A stretch of 64,000 nt of DNA from Trichobilharzia regenti. Its lineage: Eukaryota > Platyhelminthes > Trematoda > Strigeidida > Schistosomatidae. Of this stretch, positions 35,430-47,088 are shown in pieces. The notes beneath the pieces are model-generated. The model ran no database searches. It saw only the letters and a list, made by a program, of their open reading frames with translations, and had not been told where the DNA came from. Both the position numbers and the translations under genes were made by a program. The DNA is taken from NCBI GenBank assembly GCA_944472135.2, contig OX235263.1:4757517-4821516 (forward strand), written 5' to 3'. The stretch's first letter is position 1. Every line of letters begins with the position of its first letter.

Positions 35430-36345
35430 AACTGTATTATTTAATGGATGACGTTTCGAAAAAAAATTTATTGTTCATTATCATGTCATCAATTGTAATC
35501 ACACAACTTCGAAACTGATTTTTATAGTTTTCTTCATTTTTTCCTATTTGTCGTAGGGGTAGTGGAACTTTCCAGATATCAGGGACAGGTGTTGAATCAT
35601 TCCTATTGCATGTATTCTTTCTCAGTTGATTCGGTAAATAAAGCTTCTGTTATCAATCTCTCCCTCCACCCTGCTAGTACATTCGATTTTAGAGCTGTCA
35701 TCTAATCCCATCCTTCCGACTGAATGGTTGTGTGTAAGTGTATATAGTGAATGCTATAGCCAAACTATTCTCTAGATTTCTTATCTTATTCAGGTCAACC
35801 GATCTGGATTTCGCTAAGTTTTTATGCTCGGCTAGTCTGACTCACTGCACCTGTTCTACTAGTGTGACTTATGTATTTGACCTAACAATCATTGCAGGGA
35901 GGGTATTAGATGAACTAAATTGTTTTGTTTTTAAACCTCCACAGCATCCTTTATCCGACAAAGCTTGTTTCTAATTGAGTTTGTGGGTGGTTTGAATGCC
36001 AGTCGCTTTTATTGCTGCCTTATTGAGAATTCCGCGTAAGGTTTCCGAGGTTCCTTCCTTGTATGGAATTACTACTGATGATTTAGATTCTTTATTGTTG
36101 GTGTTGTCTTGCACATATTTGATATGCATGTCGTCATTAATATTATTTTTATTATTATTATCACTATTACTACTATCATTATTTATTTTACTTTTAACTT
36201 TCCTTACATATTTCCTGACTAATTTATCCGGGTAAATATTAAGTTTCAAGGATTCTTTTGTGTGTATCACTTTCTGTCTCAGATTTTCTTCGGTACTACT
36301 TAGTTTTTGTGCTCTGTCATTTAAACATTTCACCAATCCTATTTT
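35430..36345 (-). mobile_element. PLE-C copy, linker and nuclease
   Basis: 121 open codons at 35971-36336 (minus): a lysine/asparagine-rich linker, SSVVIPYKEGTSETLRGILN and a start of the nuclease linker (IQTTHKLN); the nuclease continues in broken frames to about 35560 with the 3' end at 35430. Confidence 0.65.
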
Positions 36346-36369
36346 TACTTGATATTTTTAATAAACAAA

Positions 36370-37260
36370 CTAATATGGAATTACTTACTACCACAGTGCC
36401 CAAGTTTTACAGATATATTACGTGACACATTGTTTGTCCTACTGGTAACCTTTAATACCCTTCTCCTCAATAATATATAGTCCTTTTTGAGTAACCAAAG
36501 AAAGATTGAGAGGTAGCCGTAAATTACAGCAGGTAAAATGCAGGAGTCAATAAATTGTAAGAGTAGAGGTTGAGTGATTCCAGATTGCCTTAATTTCTTA
36601 ATGCAGCATGTTAAAGAACAACAAGATATGGGATCATCAAGAAAAGGTAGAGGATAGAATTATTGCTAGATGTTTGTTCTTAGCCTAGTTTCCATTTCTT
36701 AATCCACTACGCCACGCTACAAGCATCATGTGAATGAACCAGTTCGTGTAGATCATTTTCATGCCTAGAAATGAAGTTAATAGTCTGGCATTTTCACAGA
36801 ATTAAGACAAGACTATTTAGCTTAGACCACTGCCTTATGTCAGACAAAAAGTCTTTTAGTTTGAGACAGTTAGATCAGGAGGTAACTGTCGGCTAAACGT
36901 TCAGATTATCAGCGTAATTAACGAAGTTGATCTCATCCGAAAGAGGTAAGTCACGTGAGAAGGAATAGAGAAGAGGAGAGAGAGAACAGAGCACGAATGG
37001 ACTACAAAAGTGCTGTTGCTTGTAGTTGCGTGTAGTCAAACAACAGAAGAGAATAGGGTAGATGTATTAAAAGTAATTAAGTTGGCTAAAGAGAGAGGCA
37101 AATAATCAAATCTTTGTTTTGTCTAGTCTACATGTAATATAATGCCAGTTCCAGATTCACGGGAAATCGCATTAGAAAGAAGGAGGGATTAGAGTCGACT
37201 TGCAGCAAGTTAGGCAGTGGTGTGAACTTCTCAAAACGACTATGAGTATTCTTGAAACGT
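36370..37260 (-). mobile_element. old CR1-like fragment
   Basis: Similar in order to 30090-30800 on the minus strand (the stretch coding for the RT palm, e.g. around 36925-36990), but with many indels and no long frame. Confidence 0.45.
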
Positions 37261-37569
37261 CATCCAGTTGTTAATACACTATATTACCATATGTTTTATC
37301 AAATAAAATTATCCAATATGGGATGATGTTTTAACATAATGATAAAAGTTGCGTCTTACAGAACAGCGGTTATCGTTCCAAGTAATCAAGTGTAAAAGAT
37401 TTTCTGAAAACCTAAGTAGTTAACTGTAATTTTTTAATGTGAACTCACGTTAATAAGTGCTTCGGTTAAAAATGAATACAGTGGACTAACTTTTATATGC
37501 ATGTGGCTTTTATATCCTTTTGTAAGACAAATTTATTAGCCAGGTAACTGGAGTTTTGTTGATACAGTC

Positions 37570-37765
37570 GGGTGTTCATATAATTATTTAGGTATTCTAA
37601 CCCTGACAATAACCCTAATCTTTCCATAACCTGTTAGCAACGTGAAAAATATTCCTAAACTAACTGTTATCTACCTTGAACTAACCCTTATATCGCCTTT
37701 ATTAGGTTAACCTAACCCTAACTTGTCCTTGGCTTTAAGCGTAACTTAATCTTTCTTAAACCTGA
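37570..37765. repeat. telomere-like AACCCT tract
   Basis: Many degenerate AACCCT/AACCTAA units (for example CCTAACCCTAAC at 37710-37721) over 190 bp. Resembles the complement of TTAGGG but is too irregular for a true telomeric array. Confidence 0.45.
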
Positions 37766-37829
37766 GTTAAAACTTGCCAGATATCCCATTTAACAGCACA
37801 ACACTTTGATGAGGAAATCTTATTGATGA

Positions 37830-38755
37830 TGATGACATCAACCCCTCATCCTACAGTTCGTAAACTCTTGCATCCTACCTATTCTTCTTTATTGCTCACC
37901 CTTATTCTTTCCTGGTTCGCTTAAAAAAGACTATGTCACAATTCGTCGAATACTGAAGACTGTCAGTAGAGTGAGTGGTGTCCCAGTGGACCACATAGTT
38001 AACGTCGTTGTCGATAGGCATTTGACTTCGTGCAGTAAATTTGCTAAAGGGATTTTGTCTGACTTGGAGCATCCACTTTACCCTTCCTCAGCTGTCACCT
38101 TGCATCTCCTCAGGTAGAACAAAAAGTAACTTCATAAAACTGTATGCTCGCACGTCTAAGTATAAGAATTCTATGATACCATACTTGTCACGTATTTTAT
38201 GTGATGAAAATAGTGTCAGGCAAGAATTAACTAACCTTCTTTCATCTAGTAAATAAACAATTTCCTCCATCCATCCTTACATACCTTCAAGTTTTACTTT
38301 TATTACTTCTATTATATTTATGGTCCTGTTGCTTCTTCGTTTGTTTTACTCTCATAATTGCAAACACCAACTTATCTCCATGACGGCAGTAATCTTTGTT
38401 TTTCCCCTCACCATCACCATCATGTAAAGAGAACATTATATTCAATATTTTTAAACATGTTAGGATTTCCATACCACATTGACAATACTGTGTGGCACAA
38501 GCCAACGGCAATTCTCACTTGTATTATTATTATTATTACCCTAGCTGTTATCATTATTATTGCTATTTCCATTTTATATGCTGCATGTTTTTGACACTAC
38601 CTCTATTGTAAATGTGAAAAAGTTTCTGGGTGATTAGTTTTATTTAAAATTTGAGGAAATTAGATGCAATATTGTGATTAATGCTGAAAATTCCATTCTG
38701 TATCACAAGTACTGTTTTTGGAATAAAGCAAATCATTATTATTATTATTATTATT
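37830..38755 (+). mobile_element. CR1-like LINE 3' end
   Basis: Plus-strand C-terminal domain: KKDYVTIRRILKTVSRVSGV, PVDHIVNVVVDRHLTSCSKF, and after a frameshift IKLYARTSKYKNSMIPYL ... QELTNLLSSSK with its stop at about 38254. The 3' untranslated region ends in ATT repeats at 38740-38755. Inverted partner of 29222-30120. Confidence 0.75.
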
Positions 38756-38917
38756 TGGCAGGTTTCACTAACTTTCTCGATGCACGTTTCAAGATCGTTG
38801 GTAATTAGTGGTGCTTAAAATTTAACCTCTCCAAAAGCTAACTGAAGAAACAAACATACAAAGCTGAAAATTTTTATTAAATAACACCTGTGTATAAGTG
38901 GCACCACTCGTGGTCCA

Positions 38918-39380
38918 TTATTATTATTATTATTTTTATGTTCCAAGTGGGGTTTCAATAGCACATCTCTACTTTGTCCCTTGTGTCTGCAGTCAATTTT
39001 AGCTGTCAATAATCTCTCACCTCATCATACAATCTCCTCTATGTCATCCTCGGACACACGCTCAACTCGTTGTTTCTCATTCAGGTTCCCCTAATACGGT
39101 GGCTTGGCGTGAGATACAACTTAAAAGTCTCCTCAAAGGATGTCCGGTCCATCCTTGTTTTCTTAAAAATATTCGTTGGGTAATGTATTCTTGACTGATC
39201 GTTCTGCCCATTTGATCTTTAATATGAAACGAAGATAGCTACTGATAAAAATCTGAAGTAGCCGGTTGGAAAAGCTCTACAAGATGTGCACTTAAAGTTC
39301 CTGACCCAAACAAGATTACGAAAGACCAGGTATTAATGGAGAGCAGTTTATTGCTAGTTTAGGAGTCATGAACAGGGCAC
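38918..39380 (-). mobile_element. RTE 3' end, worn
   Basis: Minus strand, 3' end at the ATT tract (38918-38935), then the post-RT segment typical of RTE copies (compare 55730-56100). Confidence 0.45.
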
Positions 39381-39469
39381 GGTCGTCAGCCTACTAATGA
39401 GGAATGAAAATGGGATCTTAAAATGACATCTACTATTCAGTCGATGAGACAGAATCAAATGGCTCAGCA

Positions 39470-39615
39470 TTTCTAACTTCTGTCACATTTAAACATCCAG
39501 AGCAACCACCAGTCGTTACCATCAGTGATTAATTGTCCTCACGCCTAACTTTGAGAAGCCTCTGTTCACCCTTTTCTAATGGGAACGTCAGGAAACTCTA
39601 CCCTGTAGTCAGTAA
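39470..39615 (-). mobile_element. SINE-C 5' module remnant
   Basis: Matches the 5' module inverted (compare 31650-31800), without head or ribozyme. Confidence 0.4.
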
Positions 39616-39644
39616 CTTGTGAATCCCAGATTATAATTTAGTAA

Positions 39645-41065
39645 TTCTCATTGTAGCATTAAGAACACAATATTCAGTGAAGAGACTCTTTTCAACGAAT
39701 TTATTAACAAGCAGTACAATCGTATATATATATATATATATATGTTATTCCGTTTCTTTATGTGTACCTCAGTAGACGAGATGACGGATCTTTCAAAAGA
39801 TCTATCCACCGGAAACTTACATGGAACGGATAACTAACTAATTTTTACAGATGAGTGCAGATCTCCATGAAAAAGGAACCTAATTCATTCACTCTGCTTT
39901 AAGATAAGTAAACAAAATTTGTAGTTCTGATTGCGTTGACTCAGAACTTGACTTCTTAAAAGCCACGCTAGCATAAAACAGTTACATTAACCGATTTATT
40001 GACAGCAACATGAAATATAAGCAGTGTAAACTGGTCATCGACTCAGCTCCAAAGAAAACCTTATTCATGAACTTGGAATTCAAAGGTGATCAAGATTCAG
40101 ATATGCTCAAAAATCGTCTCCCTTCATCAGTCAGTAAGATGTTATTTGCAGCAAAATACATATATCGTTCACGAGCCGCAAATTGTTCTCTACCTCTGTA
40201 AAAAATAAGCTACCCCGTCTGGCCGCCTCCATGTGCACCTATCAATTCACCTGCTCCTCTTGTGCAGCAAAGTAGAGTGGCCGTGGTCAGAGGACGCCTT
40301 CCACATGGATACGAGAACATATTCCGGCAGCATGGTTTTACAAGGGAGAAAGGAAGTGTGTGAGAAGCTCTATTCTGGAACACCTGAACGACTGCTGTCA
40401 CTCTGTTAACCCTGACCATGATTTCAAGATCACCTACCGAATTCATACTAACTTGCTGGCCGCGTTTTCTTCGTTACAGACTTCTAAAGACAGTGGGGGC
40501 TATGGCAATTCATTACTTTAAGTCAGACCTTTGTGTAGTACAATCCCTCCTTTTGCCTTGACCATAGAGGGATAGACATTTATTTTTGTTTGTTTATTTA
40601 GTTATTCTATGTACCTTTCCCTTATTACTACGATTATTATTATTCTCACTCTGAACCTTTTCCACTTGACCCACTTATCATACTAAACCCAAGATTATTG
40701 ATTGTTATTTTTGCAATATTTAATTCTATCACATCAGATATCACACCATGTTATGTAACATTTTGTATTCGCCTACTAATCCTATAGTTATGTACCCCTT
40801 TCCAAAATCTATACACCTTATGTATTATTCTGTATATGACATTAATTATTTTGCCACTTGACGTTAAACTATGATTAGGTTTTCATTACATTTCATACTA
40901 TTATTATTTCATGTATTCACACCTCTGACCTAATTTCCTCACCGGATATAATTTCTTAAAAAGAAAACCATATATATACGATTGTACAGCTTGATAATAA
41001 CTTCGTTGCAGGAAAGAGTCTCTTCGTTGAAAACTGTGTTCTTAAAACTAGATTACATTACAAGA
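39645..41065 (+). mobile_element. PLE-A copy with inverted terminal motif
   Basis: At 39680-39730 is the reverse complement of the PLE-A end motif (GAAGAGACTCTTTTCAACG). The coding part from 40010 gives APKKTLFMNLEFKGDQD, a GIY region broken by frameshift (40225-40290) and a C-terminal MAIHYFKSDLCVV; the 3' tail closes with the motif in forward sense at 41010-41035. Confidence 0.6.
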
Positions 41066-41089
41066 GTCGTCACACTGACTGGGTGACTT

Positions 41090-41225
41090 TGCCTTTTGAC
41101 CCGGCGTTCCCAGGTTGTGTCATATTTGCGTACTACTGAAGAGTCCAAAAGTAGAAGAGAACAGCTGTTCAGTACTACCTGCTTTTCAAGTCAGTTTTAA
41201 AATCAAGCCTTAATCACTGTTTATA
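41090..41225 (+). mobile_element. SINE-C ribozyme tail
   Basis: Worn head, then GTACTA-CTGAAGA-GTCC ... GAACAGCTGTT-CAGTAC (41130-41177): core C3 is present, the GAAA box is shifted to AGAA. Tail follows to 41220. Confidence 0.5.
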
Positions 41226-41398
41226 GATTTTATTCCAGTGTGATACTCTACTCTATCTTCTGAGATAAACAACAACCACTAATAAACTAGCAAATCTCTT
41301 CCCGCCCAAAGGTATTAACCTATGCAAACTAAAAGGATTTCCATCTTATCTAACTACCAAAAAATGTAGAAAATGCAGCAATAATCAGGTGAACTTAC

Positions 41399-41715
41399 AT
41401 TGCACCTTCAGCCATATAGAAGTATTCATATTTGGTTGTTCATCACCAGTATCGCTATAATTACCTGGTGGTCGTGCGCTGAATTCACTCGTTAATCCAA
41501 TATGATTCACTTCATCTTGAGATGGTGTTTTGCTTTTCTTCAAAGGTGATTTTATTTCGTCGTCATTAGCATTCAAACCGCGTAAAGTCGACTGGCACGT
41601 ATATACACCAGTGTCATTTCGACTGATCTGCTTGAGATAGAGACTACCATTTGGTAAAATTTGATAACGGTTTTGAATATCAGGATAGAAATTTATATCG
41701 ATTCCATTCTTAAGC
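41399..41715 (-). CDS. Turtle/IGSF9-like Ig domain, second-half exon
   Basis: Exon of 317 nt (1 base + 105 codons + 1 base) between a TTTTTTTGCAG acceptor and a strong GTAAGT donor. It completes the Ig domain begun at 47973-48084: RYQILPNGSLYLKQISRND is the D/E strand region, and D-T-G-V-Y-T-C is the classic F-strand motif with the second disulfide cysteine. It ends in the G-strand pattern SIWLKVQ. Between the F-strand cysteine and the G strand there is an extra hydrophilic stretch of roughly 55-60 residues, rich in Lys, Ser, Asp and Asn, which ordinary Ig domains lack. The last base plus the first two of the next exon give a Tyr codon, so the domains join as KVQ-Y-IPRV, a normal inter-Ig linker. 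A PLE begins about 110 bp upstream, in the intron. Confidence 0.85.
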
Positions 41716-41824
41716 CTGCAAAAAAACACAAGGTTATACAAGAAGTATTTAGTTAAGTGGTCCACACAGCTTAAGTTATGTAAACAACATACTACATTTT
41801 CAAAAGAATGGATAGTGAACAAAG

Positions 41825-43565
41825 AGTACTCTTTCCGATAACCCCTTCATCATCAGGCTCTATAGTTATATACACATTATAGTGAATGAACGAATGAATT
41901 AGTGTTATTAACAACATTAATGGTGGTTAAATAACATCGAATCAATAATATTGATAGATTACAGCTCAATAGCATCAACATAGCAGTACACTGAATGTCA
42001 GAAATATTAGGGAAGATAATACTACAAATTCATGAATTTATAGTCTCTACTGAAGGCTGGCCAGGGCAGGGCAGTAGTAGTAACTAGCTAGCTGGACTTG
42101 TTTCTTTTGAACACAGAGCACTGGTTGTTTGAGGCGAATTGCAATAGCCTCTGCTGTTTGCAGCATGAGGTGCTTCGATGATTTTGGCAATTTAATAGGC
42201 ACCCAGTAGATGATAAAGAAGAATTCTTCCACGATGGCTGGCTCTGTGGCCAGTTTCAAACAGATGGTCCAGTACCGAACTGTTCACGGTTTTAACTACA
42301 GCTTTACTTAGCCATAGTGGGAGATGTTCTCGAGAGAGCACAAAAAATCAAGTTCCTAGAGCAACGGCCAATACCACAAGAGCAGTTGAATTGGTAGATA
42401 CAATTTCAAGTGGTCAGCTAGTCTAGGTACTTCATCTTTCAGTCGAAGTAGCACCATCGGTCGTGTAGAGAACAAGACGTGTAGTTCGCCAGCATCAAAA
42501 GTTCTTTGAACTGATTTTCTTAATTTCCTCGTAATTATCTCACTTGGTATATCGCCCTTGAATTTCAGTCGTATGTATAAAGAGGCTTCTTGTGTACAGA
42601 TAGTGAGTAGTCCTTTTCCGCTTTCTTTGTTATGTGTTTCTTGATAAATTTGTCGGGATAGCTATTTTTTTATCAGAGTATCACTTACAACGCCTAATTC
42701 ATCTTCAATAACTTCTTCTGATCATATAACTCCAACTCTGTGACTAAGCGTCTTCACTAAATTTCTTTTATACTTGATAGGAAAGAAGCTGCGAAAATGT
42801 GTGCATTTTCCTGTCGAAGTGGTTTTTCTATGGAAATTTCTTTGTATACTACCATCTGAGTTTCTTGAAAGTAGGACATCCAGAAAAGCAATTCTGTCTT
42901 GGGATTCCTCTTTGTATGTGAATTTCATAGCCGAACGTACTTCATTGAATTCAGTATTTATTGTACTCCTATCAGAACTATTATGACAAAGGGTGAAGTT
43001 ACCATCCATATATTAGCAATAAAATGAGAGCCTACTGATAAAGTTGTTCCAGGGTCCGTTTTCTAGCTTACTTAGAAAGAAATCAATCAGAATGGGGTCC
43101 AATGAGGAGCCCATCGCCACCCCGTCCACTTGCCTGTAAAGCGTGCCGTCAAATTTGTAGTTTACATTCATGGTACATCTTGATATCAATTCTTTAAGGG
43201 TTTCAGTATGGATGCCAATGTTTATCGACTCCTTGTCCACATATTAAATTATTCATAATTAGGACGGAATAATTCACTAGAGAGGGAGAAATGACTGAAT
43301 TCGGACATATTGTTGGGGATAGAAGGCTTGAAGCTAAAGTGAGCCCTATTCTGGGAAGTTTCTGTGCTTTTCTAACCTCTTCTAGATAACGGATTGCTTC
43401 TGAGGATTTATGACTTGTGAGAAAACCAGCATCTGATTGATGTGTTGTGTGTTGGGAAGTCAATAGATGTAATAGAAGCTTTCTAATGATGGTCTCTTTT
43501 ATCGGTTTTTTATCCAGTGTCAAATCACCATCAAGTTCTAAGCATTCTGCATCTGCATTCTCATG
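41825..43565 (-). mobile_element. PLE-A copy, left arm of an inverted pair
   Basis: Minus-strand PLE. In order from 43523 downward: N-terminal RT region, YRQVDGVAMGSSLDPILIDF (about 43080-43145, Asp for Gly in GSPLGP), KEESQDRIAFLDVLLSRNSDG, SFFPIKYKRNLVKTLSHRVG, a worn nuclease, and MLQTAEAIAIRLKQPVLCVQ near 42095-42165. The part 42046-42600 is almost identical to 44990-45560 inverted. Confidence 0.7.
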
Positions 43566-43576
43566 AGCCGTGATTT

Positions 43577-43600
43577 ATATATATATATATATATATATAT
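43577..43600. repeat. (TA)n microsatellite
   Basis: TA dinucleotides bordering the PLE-A copy. Confidence 0.9.
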
Positions 43601-43729
43601 GTAATTCCTGTGACACTTCATACCAGGTCCTCGGATGCCATCCGAATAAGATGCTTCAAGTGGAGGATTTGTGAGCGTGTGACACTAATGAAGGTGATAT
43701 GAAGAGGTAATAAAGGCTCGTGGGTGGCT

Positions 43730-43990
43730 GTAAATTAAGTCAAATGGTATGGAGGTAAGTGGATCAGGTCCCAGTGACTTAATGTGATTCGATATTGCCT
43801 TGTAACCAGAAGGTTCTGGATTCGAACTCGGTGGATGTCTATTGCTGAAGAGTCCCAAACTTGGATGGAAAAGTTAGCCAGTGCTTCCAGGTTTTTAATC
43901 CTGCCTAGTTTTTTAGCCGATCCTAAGCCCTGGTAAAGTGCGAGGGTTGAAAGTGAGGCAAGCAACTCTATTAATCCTATCAAACTGCTG
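43730..43990 (+). mobile_element. SINE-C with SINE-D-like tail
   Basis: Head with B box GGATTCGAACTCGG; ribozyme remnant TTGCTGAAGAGTCC-CAAACTT-GGATGGAAA (43848-43880) with core C3 present; then a TGGTAAAGTGCGAGG / GCAAGCAACTC stretch that belongs to SINE-D. Confidence 0.55.
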
Positions 43991-44033
43991 CATGAACTTA
44001 AACGCACTGAAAATATATTATAAATATAAAAAA

Positions 44034-44215
44034 TTCAAATGAGAATTTTATTTTTCGCTGGAATTGGAGAAGCGAAATGACACATCGGGCCGGTAAAAGC
44101 CTGCTTTCGGCGAGCCAGTCAGCCGATCGATGTGTCTTCTACCAAAGAAAGTGAGAATAAGAATGGGGACGAGGAATGTCCGTACAATGTACGAAGCTGA
44201 CCAGGTAGCCAAAAA
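44034..44215 (+). mobile_element. RTE 5' fragment, endonuclease start
   Basis: Reads RMGTRNVRTMYEADQVA, the N-terminal motif of the apurinic-type endonuclease of RTE-like ORFs (usual form IGTWNVRTM), with GC-richer leader sequence before it. Confidence 0.55.
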
Positions 44216-45810
44216 ATGAGAGAGCAGATGGAACGGATGTGGACTGAGGGGGAATCCCTAGACAGAATTGCCTTCCTGGATGTCCTACTTACAAAAAACC
44301 CAGATGGTAGCAAACGAAGAAATCTGCATAGAAATAGTATCTGGACAGGACAATATACACACTTACACAGCTTCGTTCCTCTCAAGTTAAGACGCTCACT
44401 CACAGAGACAGAGCTATATTTATTTTATTTATTTTTGATTACAGCTTGACTCCACACAGCACATTTTGGTAGAAGTATGGAATTTTCAGCATGTGACATC
44501 GGTAGCCCATATTTTGCAGGCCGACACAGGTATCCGGTGTGCGTCGGCAAAGGATCGAACTCCAGACCATGTGCTTGGTCGGCGAGAGTCCTAAACACTG
44601 TGCCACCGACGCAAACAATAACTACGATTCAATGAAGTAAATTTATTTACTTATTGAAATAAAGACAATAATTTTTGCTGACAAACTGATATATACAAAA
44701 GAGAGTATGACAAATGAATATTTCTGTATGATCGAATGTGTTTTTGTACTTCATTCCTTGTTCTTTAAAAGTTTAAACAAATCATACATCAACATAAACA
44801 TTTTGAATACATGCTATGATTGGCTGACTTTGTTCACTGGTTAACATTGAATAGAGAAATCTAAATTAAAGTTAACTAAGTCCTCAGAAGAACTGATTAG
44901 AGGCGAATTAAGCATTGCATAAGATACTTTGATCGAAAATAGCTATCCCGACAAATTTATCAAGAAACACATAACAAAGAAAGCGGAAAAGGACTACTCA
45001 CTATCTGTACACAAGAAGCCTCTTTATACATACGACTGAAATTCAAGGGCGATATACCAAGTGAGATAATTACGAGGAAATTAAGAAAATCAGTTCAAAG
45101 AACTTTTGATGCTGGCGAACTACACGTCTTTTTCTCTACACGACCGGTGGTGCTACTTCGACTGAAAGATGAAGTACCTAGACTAGCTGACCACTTGAAA
45201 TTGTATCTACCAATTCAACTGCTCTTGTGGTATTGGCCGTTGCTCTAGGAACTTGATTTTTTGTGCTCTCTCGAGAACATCTCCCACTATGGCTAAGTAA
45301 AGCTGTAGTTAAAACCGTGAACAGTTCGGTACTGGACCATCTGTTTGAAACTGGCCACAGAGCCAGCCAGCGTGGAAGAATTCTTCTTTATCATCTACTG
45401 GGTGCCTATTAAATTGCCAAAATCATCGAAGCACCTCATGCTGCAAACAGCAGAGGCTATTGCAATTCGCCTCAAACAACCAGTGCTCTGTGTTCAAAAG
45501 AAACAAGTCCAGCTAGCTAGTTACTACTACTGCCCTGCCCTGGCCAGCCTTCAGTAGAGACTATAAACGGACGAATTTGTATTATTGTTATCTTTCCTAA
45601 TTTGCCTTTCTGATATTCAGCTTATTTTATGTTGATGCTATTGAGCTGTAATCTATCAATATTATTGATTGGATGTTACTGAAACAAAATTATTGTTTAT
45701 CATAACACTAATTCATTCGTTCATTCACTATAATGTATGTACAACTGCAGAGCCTGATGAAGAATAGGAAATCGAAATGAGTACTTTTTGTTCAGTATGC
45801 TTTTTTTTGA
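44216..45810 (+). mobile_element. PLE-A copy, right arm of inverted pair, with SINE-G inside
   Basis: GESLDRIAFLDVLLTKNPDG and WTGQYTHLHSFVPLKLRRSL (RT thumb) up to 44400, then an inserted SINE-G (44403-44612), then the rest of the element: the linker from about 44880, broken nuclease, and MLQTAEAIAIRLKQPVLCVQ at 45439-45498. It lies head-to-head with the element at 41825-43565. Confidence 0.7.
44403..44612 (-). mobile_element. SINE-G
   Basis: Minus strand: head GCGTCGGTGGCACAGTG (A box), GGAGTTCGATCC (B box), body CGACGCACACCGGATACC and the AATCAAAAATAAATAAAAT-type tail. Interrupts the PLE-A copy. Confidence 0.75.
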
Positions 45811-45879
45811 AAACACAAGGAAACACGAGTTTACAGATAATCAACACTCACAGATCGAATATTCAACTATAGTAGCAAT

Positions 45880-46500
45880 AACCCTAAGACTCACAAAAAC
45901 GAAAGCGTACAGAAATTGTTTAGAGGGATTCGAACTCATTGTAGCACTCCAGTGCTGAAGCAGACAGAAGAGAAATATTCACTAAATATCTTCAAGAAGA
46001 ATGAAAATCCCTCAAAAAAAGCGCTTAAACTGAAATCGAAATGCCAATCAGAAACAATATATTCAAAATCAAAAGAATATTCACTCTACCCTGCATAAAG
46101 AATATGTCCGAGATAACGGCTAGAATACTAACTTTGTTTGAAATAAACATGGCGCACAAGCCAACACAATCACTTTACTTGATATCGTTCAAATCAAAAG
46201 AACGAAAGATGAAAAGGAAGATTAGATTACCACAATTTACAAAATAAATTACGTGAACTGCGTGCGATAAACATGCGATACATCGGTCAAATTGAGCGTC
46301 CCTTTCTACTCAGAATCCAAGAGCATAAACTAACTGCAAAATGACATGATATGTATTCTTTCATATCAAAGCATGCAGAAAATTAAGGGACGAAAATTTG
46401 ATTCGGAGAGTGTAGAAATTTAAAAACAGAGATTGAACACCGAAAATGCAGTTAGGTAATTTCTAGAAGCCTGGTAATCAAATAAAGCGGCGATTAACGA
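45880..46500 (+). mobile_element. PLE-B fragment
   Basis: Frames give KNMSEITARILTLFEINMAHKP followed by a decayed nuclease (RYIGQIERPFLLRIQEHK in mixed frames near 46270-46330) and NF-KPGNQIKRRLTN. Same order as 1490-1860. Confidence 0.55.
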
Positions 46501-46664
46501 ACACGTTACTATAGACTAAATTCACCAACTTATAAAAAATAAATCAAGTGACAAGAAAGTTCAAATCCTCAGTCAATAAAATCACCAGTAGAGATCTAGA
46601 TTGACAGCTAATCACGCAGGACACAGGATATTGTCGGGATATATAATAACATTCATAAAGAATC

Positions 46665-46945
46665 CAAACAAATAAAGTATAATTTTATTTTAGTGGTTTA
46701 GAGACAATAATAAGTTTTTGTTATTGGTAATATTTCGAGCAAAATTACCGCCCGTCTTTACACCAACTGTTGGATTTGTTAGGATTCTCGCCGACCATGC
46801 ATATGGTTTGGGTTTCGAGATCCCGCCGATGCACACCTGATATCTATGGTCGGCTTGCAAAATTTGGGCGACCTATATCACATACTTGTACCCAAAAATA
46901 CGGTGTGGAATCAAGCTGTAATCAAAATAATTAAATTGTTTCGTT
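46665..46945 (+). mobile_element. PLE-D 3' end followed by SINE-G
   Basis: 46670-46790 matches 18715-18830. From 46785 a SINE-G lacks its A box but keeps the body and the GTGTGGAATCAAGCTGTAAT tail. Confidence 0.55.
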
Positions 46946-47088
46946 TAATTCCTAATAATTTTTTTAGTATTCATGGAGGTTCATAGAGGTTTTTGTTGTT
47001 TTTCATCTATCTTGCTTTATTAGAGTTTGCCATATATAGGTAGGTGAAAAGTCTATCCCTTCTTTCCTGTTTACTGCATTCATTGTGG

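Noticed and set aside
42047..42259. A conserved 70-residue protein, identical at 45345-45557.
   Set aside because: The identity comes from two PLE-A copies; the frame is a frameshifted C-terminal part of the PLE protein, not a separate gene.
45749..45790. CTGATGA followed by a GAAA box, resembling a hammerhead core at the end of a PLE-A copy.
   Set aside because: The bases between the two boxes do not form stem II, and no flanking stem I pairs.
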